From NCBI GenBank assembly GCA_964017235.1, contig OZ024938.1, positions 13,445,454 to 13,509,453 on the forward strand: a DNA stretch of 64,000 nucleotides, read 5' to 3'. Origin of the DNA: Sabellastarte sp. h YS-2021. Lineage: Eukaryota > Annelida > Polychaeta > Sabellida > Sabellidae. Shown piece by piece: positions 45,055-56,550 of this stretch. The translations under genes were made by a program, and so were the position numbers. The number at the start of each line of letters is the position of its first letter. Position 1 is the stretch's first letter. The notes under the pieces are model-generated. The model did not search any database. It had not been told where the DNA came from and worked only from the letters and a program-made list of their open reading frames with translations.

Positions 45055-47122
45055 CTACAGCGTAGTTACTCACCATGGGGGCCGTTTGCAGCATTTTTGG
45101 CAGGTATGGGAGATTCTTTATTGTCATCCCAGAGTTGTGCAGATCTTGAGGTGGGGTTACCGAATTCCTCTCCAATCGAATCCGCCCCTGTCTGTGTATT
45201 CCATAATGCAAAGCGGGTACGACAGACAGGAAAAACATGGCTTCCTTCAAGATTGCGTAGTTCAAATGCTTCAAAAAGACGCAATTTACCATCTCAAGGA
45301 CTGCACAACTCCAGGTTTCTCAAGCAGATTATTTCTTGTACCGAAACCCGGCAAAAAATGGCGGCCAGTAATAGATCTCAGTGTTCTGAACAGCTACATG
45401 CATGTACCGACCTTCAAAATGGAAACTGCAGAAATTATAAGAAATTCTCTGACAAAGAACGAGTGGGTAGTGTCCATAGATTTGAAAGACGCGTACTTTC
45501 ACGTGCCCATACATCCGGACTCTCAACACTTGCTACGCTTCCATGTAGACAACAGAACGTATCAGTTCAAAGCTCTCCCTTTCGGTTTAGCAACAGCACC
45601 ACTAGAGTTCACGCGGATTGTAAAAGAAGCAAAACTCGTTCTTCAGGCTCGCGGAATTCGGGTTCACCAATACCTGGACGACTGGTTGTTAAGGGCAAGC
45701 TCCCAACACCAGTGCATGAGCCAGACAAAAGAACTTCTTCACACAGTCCAGGAATTAGGTTTCGTGATAAACTTCGAAAAATCAGAGCTCGTACCTACAC
45801 AAAAAATCAACTTTCTGGGCTACCATTTCGATTTGTTACAAGGAAAGGTCTTTCCAACCCAAAAGAAGTTGAAAATTCTAGCAAAAGCTGTTCAGGACAT
45901 GGAGGTCGTATCACAAACTACTCCAAGACTATTAATGTCTCTGATAGGTGTGTTAGCATCTCTAGAAAAGACAATACCAATGGGCAGGCTCCACATGCGT
46001 CCGTTTCAGTGGTACCTGAAGACACATTGGCAATATCCCCAGTCTCTAGACCTGAAGATTCCGGTTTCAAATCTTCTGAAAAGTTATCTTCAGTGGTGGA
46101 AAAATCCCAAAAATCTAGAAAAAGGTTGTCCTTTACATCCTCAGGAACACAATACCCTTATTTTCACAGATGCGTCAAACCAGGGTTGGGGAGCTCATTT
46201 AGAAAATCTGACAGTCAGTGGCAATTGGACAGATCAGGAAAAATTGCTTCATATCAATGTCCTAGAGTTGAAGGCGGTATTTCTGGCCTTAAAAAACTTT
46301 CAAAACAGAATTCTAGACAAGAGGGTTCTCATAGCAACAGACAACGCCACTGTAGTCAGTTATCTGAACAAACAAGGGGGAACACACTCATGGGACATGT
46401 GTCTCCTGGTTTGGCGCATCATGGCCTACTGCAATCCTCGAAACATACTCATAAGAGCCAGACACATTCAGGGTTGCCTCAATGTCATAGCCGACAGTCT
46501 CTCCAGGAAGGACAAAATAATTCAGACAGAGTGGTCACTTCATCCTCAAATATTCACCTTAATTTGCCAAGTTTGGCACAAACCAATGGTAGACATGTTT
46601 GCCACCAAGATGAACCACAAACTTCCACTCTATGTTTCTCCAGTCCCAGATGCAAATGCACTGAACATAGATGCATTGGACATCTCTTGGGAGGGTCTGG
46701 ACGGCTATGCCTATTGTCCTGTAGCTCTCATACCAAAGGTCATACAGAAAATGAACACCTACAGGTGCAGAATGATAGTAATAGCACCAGGGTGGCCCAT
46801 GATGCATTGGTTTTGGGATCTGGTGAATCTGTCAACCAAACCTCCATTGCAGCTACCTCACTGGCCTCATCTGTTACAACAACCATTCAGTCACAAGTAC
46901 CATCAGAATCTGTTGTATCTGAATCTTCATGTTTGGCACCTAGACACCACTCAGAACCACTTGAATCATTCTCTGAGCAGGTGGCAGATCGAATTAAGGC
47001 ACCTCAAAGACCCTCATCTAGAAGAGTGTACGAATCAAGGTGGTCCATTTTTGAACTCTGGTGCCAACAGAGTCAGGTGGTCAGCTCAGAGCCTACTATC
47101 TCAAAAATTGCAGATTTCTTGA
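44837..47122 (+). CDS. DIRS reverse transcriptase - RNase H protein
   Basis: It overlaps the end of ORF1 in the +1 frame. The reverse transcriptase (about 45300-45800) shows SRLFLVPKPGKKWRPVIDLS, SIDLKDAYFHVPIHP, FKALPFGLATAP and the catalytic YLDDWLL. RNase H (about 46155-46500) has FTDASNQGWGAHL, ELKAV, ATDNATVVSYLN and ARHIQGCLNVIADSLSR. The following part (VDMFATKMN, IAPGWPMMHWFWDL) sits where DIRS-1-group elements carry a Dam-like methyltransferase domain, but I see no clear DPPY motif. The frame is unbroken, so this copy may still code. Confidence 0.92.
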   Translation: MRLKRRFKSLQKGLEQIRSLPLVSKDTLMTGIPINSIQTTTRRVFVNKTPLPSRNQTSTLLSLPEEVEASVGDYSVVTHHGGRLQHFWQVWEILYCHPRVVQILRWGYRIPLQSNPPLSVYSIMQSGYDRQEKHGFLQDCVVQMLQKDAIYHLKDCTTPGFSSRLFLVPKPGKKWRPVIDLSVLNSYMHVPTFKMETAEIIRNSLTKNEWVVSIDLKDAYFHVPIHPDSQHLLRFHVDNRTYQFKALPFGLATAPLEFTRIVKEAKLVLQARGIRVHQYLDDWLLRASSQHQCMSQTKELLHTVQELGFVINFEKSELVPTQKINFLGYHFDLLQGKVFPTQKKLKILAKAVQDMEVVSQTTPRLLMSLIGVLASLEKTIPMGRLHMRPFQWYLKTHWQYPQSLDLKIPVSNLLKSYLQWWKNPKNLEKGCPLHPQEHNTLIFTDASNQGWGAHLENLTVSGNWTDQEKLLHINVLELKAVFLALKNFQNRILDKRVLIATDNATVVSYLNKQGGTHSWDMCLLVWRIMAYCNPRNILIRARHIQGCLNVIADSLSRKDKIIQTEWSLHPQIFTLICQVWHKPMVDMFATKMNHKLPLYVSPVPDANALNIDALDISWEGLDGYAYCPVALIPKVIQKMNTYRCRMIVIAPGWPMMHWFWDLVNLSTKPPLQLPHWPHLLQQPFSHKYHQNLLYLNLHVWHLDTTQNHLNHSLSRWQIELRHLKDPHLEECTNQGGPFLNSGANRVRWSAQSLLSQKLQIS

Positions 47123-48009
47123 ACTATCTTTTCACTGTAAAAAATCTCAAACCTGCTACTATTGCGGGCTACAGAACTGCTATTGCTGATCATTTAGGTC
47201 ACTTTGGCCAAGAGGTGAGCAAGAGTCTTGACTTGAACAGGCTTATTGCCAGCTTCTATAGAGATAAGCCTACTGCTAATAGGGGAATACCCTCATGGGA
47301 TTTATCTTTGGTACTTTCAGCATTGACAAAGGCTCCTTTTGAACCATTAAAAGATGCAAGTCTAAAGATTTTGACTTTTAAAACTGTCTTCTTGATGGCA
47401 TTGGCATCTGGCAAAAGAAGGGGGGAGGTGCATTCTTGGACATACTCCTCTCTTAGACACAAACCTCACTGGAAGGAGGTCACCATCTCTCCTTCTCCTG
47501 CTTTCCTTGCAAAGAATCAATTGGCATCAGATGGTCCAGACTTATTAAGACCAGTAGTCATTCCAGCTTTAAAACCTTTCCTTAGCTCGGATTTGACTGA
47601 GGATATGACCTTATGTCCTGTCAGGGCACTTAGATACTATCTAGACAGAACCAATGAGTTGAGGAGGGGAAAGAATCTCCTATTCATATCATTTAAAGAA
47701 GGCTTTGACAGAGATATCATGAGATCTACCATATCTTCCTGGATTAAACATACTGTTTTACTAGCATATCAATCCTCTAAGGCTGATTCTCAGGATCTTC
47801 ATATTAAGGCACATGACATCCGATCCATGTCTGCATCTTTAGCTTTCAAGGGTGGGGCTTCGCTTGAGCAGATTTTAGGCTCCTGCTATTGGAAGAGTCA
47901 CAACACCTTTACCACATTTTATTTGAAGGATGTAGCTTGGCAATCTCATGACCAGTCTGACTATAAATTAGGCCCAGTGGTCTCAGCTCAACATATTGTC
48001 AATGTTTAA
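45097..48009 (+). CDS. DIRS tyrosine recombinase ORF (recombinase in the C-terminal ~370 residues)
   Basis: The recombinase begins near 46950. Catalytic residues are visible: R in LASGKRRGEVH, H and R in KAHDIRSMSAS, and Y in TFTTFYLKDV, giving the R..H-x-x-R..Y set. The upstream ~590 codons are open but only mirror the RT/RNase H ORF in another frame; they are Ser/Arg-rich and without known domains. In DIRS-1 the recombinase and RT frames also overlap. The recombinase start is unresolved. Confidence 0.85.
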   Translation: MAGMGDSLLSSQSCADLEVGLPNSSPIESAPVCVFHNAKRVRQTGKTWLPSRLRSSNASKRRNLPSQGLHNSRFLKQIISCTETRQKMAASNRSQCSEQLHACTDLQNGNCRNYKKFSDKERVGSVHRFERRVLSRAHTSGLSTLATLPCRQQNVSVQSSPFRFSNSTTRVHADCKRSKTRSSGSRNSGSPIPGRLVVKGKLPTPVHEPDKRTSSHSPGIRFRDKLRKIRARTYTKNQLSGLPFRFVTRKGLSNPKEVENSSKSCSGHGGRITNYSKTINVSDRCVSISRKDNTNGQAPHASVSVVPEDTLAISPVSRPEDSGFKSSEKLSSVVEKSQKSRKRLSFTSSGTQYPYFHRCVKPGLGSSFRKSDSQWQLDRSGKIASYQCPRVEGGISGLKKLSKQNSRQEGSHSNRQRHCSQLSEQTRGNTLMGHVSPGLAHHGLLQSSKHTHKSQTHSGLPQCHSRQSLQEGQNNSDRVVTSSSNIHLNLPSLAQTNGRHVCHQDEPQTSTLCFSSPRCKCTEHRCIGHLLGGSGRLCLLSCSSHTKGHTENEHLQVQNDSNSTRVAHDALVLGSGESVNQTSIAATSLASSVTTTIQSQVPSESVVSESSCLAPRHHSEPLESFSEQVADRIKAPQRPSSRRVYESRWSIFELWCQQSQVVSSEPTISKIADFLNYLFTVKNLKPATIAGYRTAIADHLGHFGQEVSKSLDLNRLIASFYRDKPTANRGIPSWDLSLVLSALTKAPFEPLKDASLKILTFKTVFLMALASGKRRGEVHSWTYSSLRHKPHWKEVTISPSPAFLAKNQLASDGPDLLRPVVIPALKPFLSSDLTEDMTLCPVRALRYYLDRTNELRRGKNLLFISFKEGFDRDIMRSTISSWIKHTVLLAYQSSKADSQDLHIKAHDIRSMSASLAFKGGASLEQILGSCYWKSHNTFTTFYLKDVAWQSHDQSDYKLGPVVSAQHIVNV

Positions 48010-48472
48010 GTACGTCTTCATTTTACTTTATGATATACATATTCATCGTTCTCCATACATACCAGTATTTCTTACTGACATTTGTATTTTATTTTCTTTC
48101 CTTCAGATGGCTCCATAATCATCTGTAGTTAGGATTACAGCTCCAGCTCGGAGGCTTCTTCTTATAGAATGACGGCAGCCAGCCTGAGGGTATAGGAAGA
48201 CTCCTCTGACCTTCACTGTTGACTAGTTAAGAGGACTTCATGATGTTTATTTTGCAACAATTGATAACATTTACAACTACATCAGCCACTGAAATCCAAG
48301 GTTAGCAAAGTTACTTATCATTATTGCTAAAAAAGTACTGTTTAATCTGAGATGTGGCGTACTTAAGCTTATCTTATCCTCTTATCAAAGTGCTTTACAT
48401 AGTGACCCCTTGTCTGACAATCATCTTACAGTGTGGTTACAACAAATTCCCTCCACCTGTTATGGTTGCATT

Positions 48473-48590
48473 CAAGCACTTGTGAGGATAAGGTAAGGCT
48501 ATTTTACGCAATAAAATGTAACAAATTTTATTGTAATTTAACTTTTTACAAGTTAAATACTTACCTTATCCTCACAAGGATAAACCCACC
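48473..48590 (+). other. DIRS internal complementary region
   Basis: The left half (CAAGCACTTGTGAGGATAAG through TTTTACGCAATAA) is the reverse complement of the element's left edge. The right half (TGTAACAAATTTTATTG through ATACTTACCTTATCCTCACA) is that of its right edge. This arrangement templates closure of the circular cDNA. Confidence 0.9.
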
Positions 48591-48842
48591 CTACCTCCCC
48601 GCAAAATTTGTTAGCTTGGGGACCAAAAATATAATGAAGAGTTTCTAGACAGTTACTCTCGTCTACGATGTCGGCGCATGCGCGGATATTCGCAGACAAA
48701 GGGGTCACTTCTCGACAAGAAAAGTCTTTATTAAAAGACTCGTCGGTCGATGCTTTTGCTCCACAAAACCAAACCAAGCACTTGTGAGGATAAGGTAAGT
48801 ATTTAACTTGTAAAAAGTTAAATTACAATAAAATTTGTTACA

Positions 48843-49794
48843 ATTTTTCATGTGTAATATCGTGACAATTTTATGTAAAAAAGTCAGTGTATCTGTATTT
48901 TGAATATATTCAATAAAAATAATAATAAAATTACATATTATGTTAAAAGTCATTATAAGTACTACAGTTGATTTGGTCTAAGTCGAAGTTCCAAAATGTC
49001 AGCCATTTACTTCTACTTATGGCAACTTCTAGTTATACCCACTTTGAGAAATATATGAGGTACTAAAGATACTATGTAATTTAAGTCTCTTACAATAATT
49101 AACACTTGTGTAATCACTCTTTGAAATTTATTTGTTTGCTGGTCAGACTTACTAACACAAAAGTGAGGAATCAGGTACAGATTGATACTATTTTGTCACA
49201 ACTTTTGTGGAGATTGACACTTCTGTACACACAACATTTTTGGTTCTACTTAAACCTGATTATTCCTATTGAACAGTAACACTTTGTGCATCAAATTAGG
49301 TTCTAGTTATGACCACTTTCTGTAAGTTGAACTTCTAGTTATCCTTATATTTTGCACTAATAATTGTTGGGACTTAAAAACTACTTCTACTTATGGCAGT
49401 TCTACTGTATATCTAACTGTAGAGTATGTGTTCTACTCCATGTAGCCTTAGATACCAAACTGTATTTCATATGTATGTTGTTGTGTACACATTGGGATTT
49501 TGTACAAGTTATTACTTGTACAGCTAAGTTGTATGTTTATATCGTTACAGTATCAAAATAAAATAAACAGCAAAAATAAAATTATGCATTTCATTTTGCC
49601 AACATGTTTTAATCTTGCAGATTGTTGTCTCACCATGGCGGAGAAAACAGTTAATACATATTGCACAATGTATGGCTGACATTTCCTAATTTGTTTAAGG
49701 AAGTGGTGAGTGATTTTCTTAAAAAGCTAGCACCATATCCCATATCTTTATGTCCATTTTAAGACCTGGTATTGTATTGGACTCGCCCTACTTT
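48843..49794. other. Spacer between the two DIRS copies
   Basis: AT-rich, no gene recognised. 49480-49535 carries a copy of the palindromic repeat seen near 17050 (GTACAAGTTATTACTTGTAC). Confidence 0.5.
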
Positions 49795-52212
49795 TAACAG
49801 ATGGAGTGTATTTGTTTTGGCCACACGGTTAGATGATTGTAAGCCCAGGGGTCACCAAATAATGCACATGAAAAGAGGATAAGATAAGCTTCCATGTGCC
49901 ACATCTTAGGTTATACATTACTTCTTTTTCACTTAAGTAATTTGCTAACCTCAACAAGAGATCCATGATGTGGTCATAGTTGTTGCTGTTGTTGTAGGCA
50001 ATGACACAACAAAACATGTATCAGTATTAACCATCACCCCGGATTTGCCAGAGATGTCTACATGTCTCCCCAAGCAAGATGTCATCATCTGACAATGAGA
50101 ATATCTCCAAAGAGGCATACTGAACTGCATAACTGTAGATATGGGGCCATCTGTAAGATAAGTAAAGCCATACGTCAGGACCCAATTTGTACATGGATTG
50201 GTCATGGGATTGCCAAGCTTCATCTTTCAAGTAGAAACAGACATAGATCTAATATGTGCCTCAATGACTAGATCCAGAGAATCAGAATTAAAGGACTGAA
50301 AATCTAATAATACAGTTGGTTTGATCCAGGAAGATAAAGTAGATCTCCTGATAAGTCTATCAAAGTCTTCCTTGAGTAATATTAATATGAGATTTCCCTT
50401 TTCTTCTCTAAGCATTAATCCTGTCCAAGAAGTGTCTAAGTGCTCTAGGAGGACAAAGAGTCACATCTCCAGGAAATTTAGTCTCAAGAATGGTTTTAGA
50501 GCTGGAAATGACCACTGGTCTGAGCAAAACTGGACCAACTAAGGTAAATGACCTAAATGCTCAGCTATAGCTAGCAGTAGTGGCAGGTTTCAGATTTTTG
50601 ATAGTAAATAAGTGGATCAAAAATTCTGCTATGTTTGAGATAGTAGGCTCTGAGATGACCACCCTATTCTGTTGGTACCAGAGCTCAAAAACGGTCCATC
50701 TTGATTCATACAGTTTTTAGATGAGGGCCTTTGAGGTGCCTTAATGATCTCTGCCACCTGCTCAGAGAATGATTCAAGAGATTCTGAGTGGTGTTAAGGT
50801 GTCAAACATGAAGGCTCAGATACAACAGATTGTGATGGTATTTCTGAATGAAAGGCTGTTTCAATATATGAGGCCAGTGAGGTAGATGTTTAATGCATCT
50901 ATGTTTAGTGCATTTGCATCAGGGACTGGTGATACATGGAGTGGAAGTTTGTAATTCATTTTTTGGCAAACGTGTCTACCATTGGTATCGAATCAAATTG
51001 AACATTTGAGGGTTAAAGGACCACTCAGTCTGGATTACTTTGTCCTTCCTGGAGAGGCTGTCGGCTATGACATTTAGGCAACCCTGAATATGTCTGGCTC
51101 TTATGAGTATATTTCAAGGATTGCAGTAGGCTAGGATGCGACAAACCTGCATATAATGCCTATAATTGATTTGTGCCAAACTTGAAATTGGCTTGAACCT
51201 TTTAGGGAGTAAAGACCATTCTGTCTGGATTACTTTTGTCCCTTCTCGAGAGGTTGTTGGCTATGACATAAAGCAACCAGAATGTGTCCGTCTCTTTTGA
51301 GTATATTTCAAGGATTGCAGTAGGCCAAGATGCGCCAAACTAGGAGGTACATCCCCCCTTGTTCGTTCAGATAACCCAATATAGTGGCGTTGTCTGATAC
51401 TATCAGAATTCTTTTTGTTCAGAATTTTGTCTTTGAAAGCTTTTTGGGGCTAGACACACTTCCTTTTAGTTGTTGGACATTGAAATGTAACACATTCTCT
51501 TGAACTGTCCAAATGCCACTGATTGTCATGCTTTTTAGATGGGATCAGCAACCCTGGTTTAACGCATCTGTGAAAGTAAGGGAATTATGCTCCTCTGTAT
51601 GGAAAGGGCATCCTATTTCCCATTTTAAAAATTTCTACCACTGAAGATACTTTTTCAGAAGGTTTGAAACCGGAATCCTCAGCTCCAGTGACTGGGGATA
51701 TTGCCAGTTTGTCTTAGATACCCCTGAAGGGGACACAAGTGTAACTGACCCATTGGTATAGTCTTTACCAAAGATGCTGGTACACTTATCAGGGACATAA
51801 GCAATCTTCAGGTTGTTTGTGATGTGGTCTCCATGTCTTGAATCGATTTTTTCTGGTATTCGAATTTCTTTGTGTTAGAAAGAACTTTCCTTGTATCAAA
51901 ACAAAATGGTCACCTAGGAAGTCTATCTTTATGTAGGCTCAAGCTTGAGTCTTTTCAAAAATTTATCACGAAGCCAAGTTGTTGAACAGTTGGACGAGTT
52001 CTTTGGTTTTGAGCAGATACTGGTGTCTTTATGTACCCTTAACAATCAGTCGTCAAGATATTGGTGAACTCGAATTATGCAAGATTGAAGAATGAACTTT
52101 TACAATTTGTGTAAAGTCTAGAGGAGCAGTCGCTAAGCCGAATAGCAGTGCTTTGAACTGATAGGTTTGACCATGTACAATAAACCATAGTAGATGTTGA
52201 GAATGTTGGTTG

Positions 52213-52946
52213 GGTGTAATTTTTGACTCTGGAAACACCTTTTCCAACCACATAACTAATATGTGTCGAGCCTGCTACTACCACCTTAAGGACCCAAGAC
52301 GTATCCGTAAATTCCTCAGTGTGGAAACTGCAGCCTTGCTTGCAAACTCAATGATCAGTAGTCGACTTGACTACTGCAATTCCCTACTTTATGGCATCAG
52401 TAAGTACAATGTTGCTAAACTCCAAAAGATACAAAATGCCCTTTGTAGAATTGTTTTTAGACTTGATAGAACTAGCCATGTCACTCCTTTTCTTCAAAAA
52501 CTACACTGGCTTCCTATCACTTACCGTATATTGTTTAAGTACAATCTAATTACTTTCAAGGCTATAAATTTCTCTCAACCCATATACCTATCATCCTTGA
52601 TCAAAACCAGTTGTCTAACACGTGGAAATCGTCTTTCTCTTTCCTCAGCCTCTCACAAAAAGGCCATCGGTAGGAGAGGTTTTGCAGTGGCTTCCCCCAT
52701 AGAATGGAACAGACTCCCACAATCAGTACGATCACAACAAACAATAACAGGTTTCCGTAGCCAGCTAAAGACCTACTTGTTTAGATTAGCATATCCTCCA
52801 CCATAGTACATCTCCCTGGCGGGCGCTAAGCTTGGATCATGACCTTGAACGTCCCTCGACTTTCCCTTTTTGATTTCAAGCGCATTAGAGGATGTTGCAT
52901 CAATTTTGCGCTATATAAATGTTTCTATTCTATTCTATTCTAAGGT
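52213..52946 (+). mobile_element. CR1-like LINE, 5'-truncated, inserted in the old DIRS RT
   Basis: An open frame of ~195 residues ends at 52806. It carries the C-terminal part of a CR1/L2-type ORF2 ([52 protein letters not shown]). The 3' untranslated region with AGCGCATTAGAGGATG and a TTCTA tail follows. The reverse transcriptase core is missing. Confidence 0.88.
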
Positions 52947-54616
52947 TGTGCTTCGGAACGAACGCATCTTTTGTAATGACAAAGGACTTCAACACAGAAA
53001 CTCATCTAGCCAGCTCCAGAATACAAGCTGAGGTGATACAATAATTTGACACTCTAGTAAGACTTTTCACTCTAAGCCAGGCAACTGAACTGCATCTGTA
53101 GGTTGATCAACAGGACCTCCAGTTGTTTAGCATTGTTTGAACTTGGTTAACAGAAGAATATTACTCATAGATATCAAACCAGCACTCCTTCTATTGGAGG
53201 CATGGCCATAGGAATTAAAGATTTCAAAGTCTAATAGTTTTGAAACAAAAATCTTTGTTGGGTTCTGAGAACTGCTCAGGTAACGTCAAGCTGTGTCTGT
53301 CTATATGAGGGATCTTTATGCAATTCTTCAACAGGGGTGAAAGGTCAAACAGTCCACGTACTGCCACCAATGTGTTGGATCTTCATCCAAATTTACAGCA
53401 AGGGAAGGAATGTGTCCCACGTTCATGAAAACACTGAAATATGTCTGGAAGAGTGTATACAGAACTAAGAGATCTTCACAGATAAGTCACCTTCATCTGA
53501 GTCAGCTGAGGTCTAAGAAGCAGGAATTTTGCTATATTCCTTCTGTAGTCGATCTTGTGTAATGAGACCTGTTACTGTAGCAGGGCAGCACTCCAGCCCA
53601 GTAAAGAAACTACGACCTCCTTTGAAATGACAACTGCATTCTTTTCTTTCTTCTTTGTTTTTGGGGCACAAGCTAACACTTGAGCTGGGCTATGAATTGA
53701 AGAAAACAGTCCTCTACTGAAGACTTTACACAAGCATCTTATTCTGACCCGTTTCACAAGGGAGGCAGAATTAGTGGTAGTCCCAGTCGAATAATGGGTG
53801 ATCACAGCCAGGTGCATGCTTCAAACTTCAGGGTTCTTCATCTGTGCATTGACAATCTTATCCTGTCCCTTTTCCCGACAAGGGAGGCAGAATAATGATA
53901 GTACACGGGCGACATCAATTTGGGACAGTTTTATCCTGTTTTTACAGTTTTTTGCCACTGATCAAAATAAACGTATAGCTTCATGCATATTAATAAACAG
54001 AAGAACACCAATATTTCATTGTGTGCTAATCAATTTTTCTTTTTCTATGTTTGTAAAAGCCGAAATTAGACAAAAACTGAATAATGAATCCTAAACAAAG
54101 GGTCATTGATTTGGGACACTTCTGGGAAACCCCCAAATTACAATCCACTAAATTGAGACATTCACTTTCATTGGTCCCCAAGTTTTTGCAAATAAAAGCC
54201 AAACATCAGTGACTTGACTTTCATCGTGTATGGGCCATAGAAATTGTATAAAATAAGCCAAAAAAGACATTTATTATAAAAACTAGATTGGGCCAACTCG
54301 GCGCCAACATATCCCCAGACAGGTCATCACTCACGCCACAGGTTTTGATCGGGAATTTTTAAAAACATAATTACCCATTATTATATGAACTTCAGCACAT
54401 CAATCTACTCTGTTTATATCTTCCAAGGAAGATGGTGTATCCCCAGACGCCGAATACATAACTCAAATTATATTTTCAATCTTCCTGCAATGATAACTCT
54501 AAACCTATTTTCAAAGTATTTAAATGATTGATGATTGAATGTCCATTCTAAAATAATAATCCCAAAAGAGCATATCTGTTTCTATATTTGTTGACAAATA
54601 AAATATTATTTTTAAC

Positions 54617-55611
54617 GCTGTGGCTATGGATCCGTGTGTCACGGTTCAATAGCTTACCAGTCTATCGATCAGTGTAGTGTTTTCACGGTTGAATAGTGCT
54701 AATATATCCGTGATTTTGAGTAAATAGTGACAGAAACAGCAATAACTGTAACTATTTTAATTGATGATATACACTGAAACACAAAAGCACTCCCTGTATA
54801 TCTTACGAAAAATAGCACTCTGTACAACTGACTTTTATTTACAACCGGGGAATATGACCACAATATTTACTTTAAAAACACATGTAGGCTAGCCCTGCCT
54901 TCTAGGCTGTCTAAACCAGAATGCAAACACGAAATATTTTTGCCATAATGTAAATTGTATCAGAGGCCTTTCCTGTCTGGGAGACTCATCAGCTAGCTAA
55001 GCTACATAAATATATGAGAACATTATGAAAAATAATTATAATGCAATTAACCAGTTGTGTCTATACTATACATTAACACCTGGGACAAGGCTGGGACACA
55101 GAAGTAACATATACTTCACATTACATGCATAGGTGAAACTGGGACTTATATTATCTGCCAACTTTCAGACACTACAAAGTACACATAAGTCTACTTTCAA
55201 AATAAACGTGAACACAAGGACTGACAGATTTATGGTTTTTAACAGCAGGCAGTCAGATACATTCAGATAGGCTTAAAATTTCCAACTGAAGTTTTTCCTT
55301 AGACTGATGAGTGGAATTATTAACACTTTTAAAAATGACATGCCATCATCTTCAGTGCAATATCCCTTCCATTGATTTAACCGGCTGGTAATTGCAATTA
55401 TCAGCTGAAGTGAAAGTGACAGTGTTGTGAGTTTACAGTCATGTAATATTTCAAATCTTCTTGTGTGTCAAACTTATCACAGTGGTTGTGTTTAGCATTT
55501 TCCTGCCTTTATTTCTCATAATTCACGGAACTGTAAGTGTTTATAAACTACACGGACCAACAGACCATTAAACTATTGAACCGCGAAACACGGATCAGCA
55601 GCCACTCCGTA
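54617..55611. mobile_element. hAT-type MITE with 8-bp target duplication
   Basis: It is absent from the other Helitron A copy, so its boundaries are clear. TTTTTAAC flanks both ends (54609-54616 and 55612-55619). The imperfect terminal inverted repeats share GTGGCT.(C)TG.ATCCGTG and CGGTTCAATAG. It has no coding frame. Confidence 0.85.
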
Positions 55612-56107
55612 TTTTTAACTCAACTCATCATACTTTTCAATCTTCCTTCAAAGTATTTAAATGATTGATGATTCAATGTCCATTCTAAAATTCATAATCC
55701 CAAAAGCGCATATCTGTTTCTATATTTGTTCACAAATAAAATATTATTTAAAAAAAAATTATTTATATTATTATTTTATTATATTATTTTTAGAATTTGC
55801 AAATTGTTTTCAGTTATTCATTTCCTCTATACCTATATATGTGGTCCATATATATGCAACCTAAATATGTGACACAATCTCTGTTCTGACTCCCCTTTGT
55901 GTTATATGTAATGAAGGCCACCACCTCCCACCCCCACCCCTCTCCCCTTCTCCACACCTCTCTCACTATTACACAAGATCTGCAACCCCATTGAGGTCTT
56001 TGTTTCTCATCTGATATCATTAAATACCTTTGTTTATTTAGTGTCACTCAATATAGCTGGAGGTCCCAGAGGTGGGTGGGGGGAATCCGGGTGGGGGATG
56101 TGGGTTG

Positions 56108-56550
56108 GGACTTAGTTTAGTTTATTAGTTTATTATAGTGACATGTATTATGTTGACAAGGATTATACAAAAACTATTGAAGTAATACCCAGCCCCATAT
56201 GGGCTTATAAGTCACTTTAAATAGAGAGTTAATAACAAACAGAGCAAACATATTTTGAGGTAAGATACAGTAAATAAAGACAGCAATTCAATACATAAAA
56301 ATTACCAATATAATTTACTTTTTCTTTCTTGCCACAAATCAAAGATAAAATTAATAACCATATTGACATTCATATGAGTTAATACCCTTGATAATTGATC
56401 TATTAATAATTCAGATTTATCTATATTTAAAATTTTGAAATATTTCATACGAATCAGCTCTAAAGCTGGACAAACACAAACAAAATGTATCTCATCTTCT
56501 ACATCTTTTTTACACAGTTTACATGTTCTCTCAAAGAGATGGAGTGCTAC
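56108..56550 (-). mobile_element. 3' end of a LINE inserted in the Helitron
   Basis: It is absent from the other Helitron A copy. On the - strand it encodes CKLCKKDVEDEIHFVCVCPA, a C-terminal LINE zinc knuckle, then QERKSKLYW and a stop. A short untranslated region ending TAATAAACTAATAAACTAAA follows. Confidence 0.8.

Larger units (their letters stand above)
43289..48842 (+). mobile_element. Complete DIRS-1-like tyrosine-recombinase retroelement
   Basis: A gag-like ORF, an RT/RNase H ORF and a tyrosine recombinase ORF lie between inverted terminal repeats of ~180 bp (left 43308-43487, right 48624-48800). These are almost identical inverted copies. The outermost edges differ, as in DIRS: left TTATTGCGTAAAATAGCC, right AATAAAATTTGTTACA. 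An internal complementary region at 48473-48590 matches both edges. DIRS elements integrate through a circular intermediate without target duplications, and none is seen. Confidence 0.93.

Noticed and set aside
45097..46900. A separate Ser/Arg-rich structural protein in the DIRS element
   Set aside because: It overlaps the RT/RNase H gene in another frame and has no domain. It is reported only as an unexplained shadow frame.
43289..48842. Endogenous retrovirus or LTR retrotransposon
   Set aside because: Terminal repeats are inverted, there is no protease or DDE integrase, and a tyrosine recombinase and internal complementary region are present, which defines DIRS.
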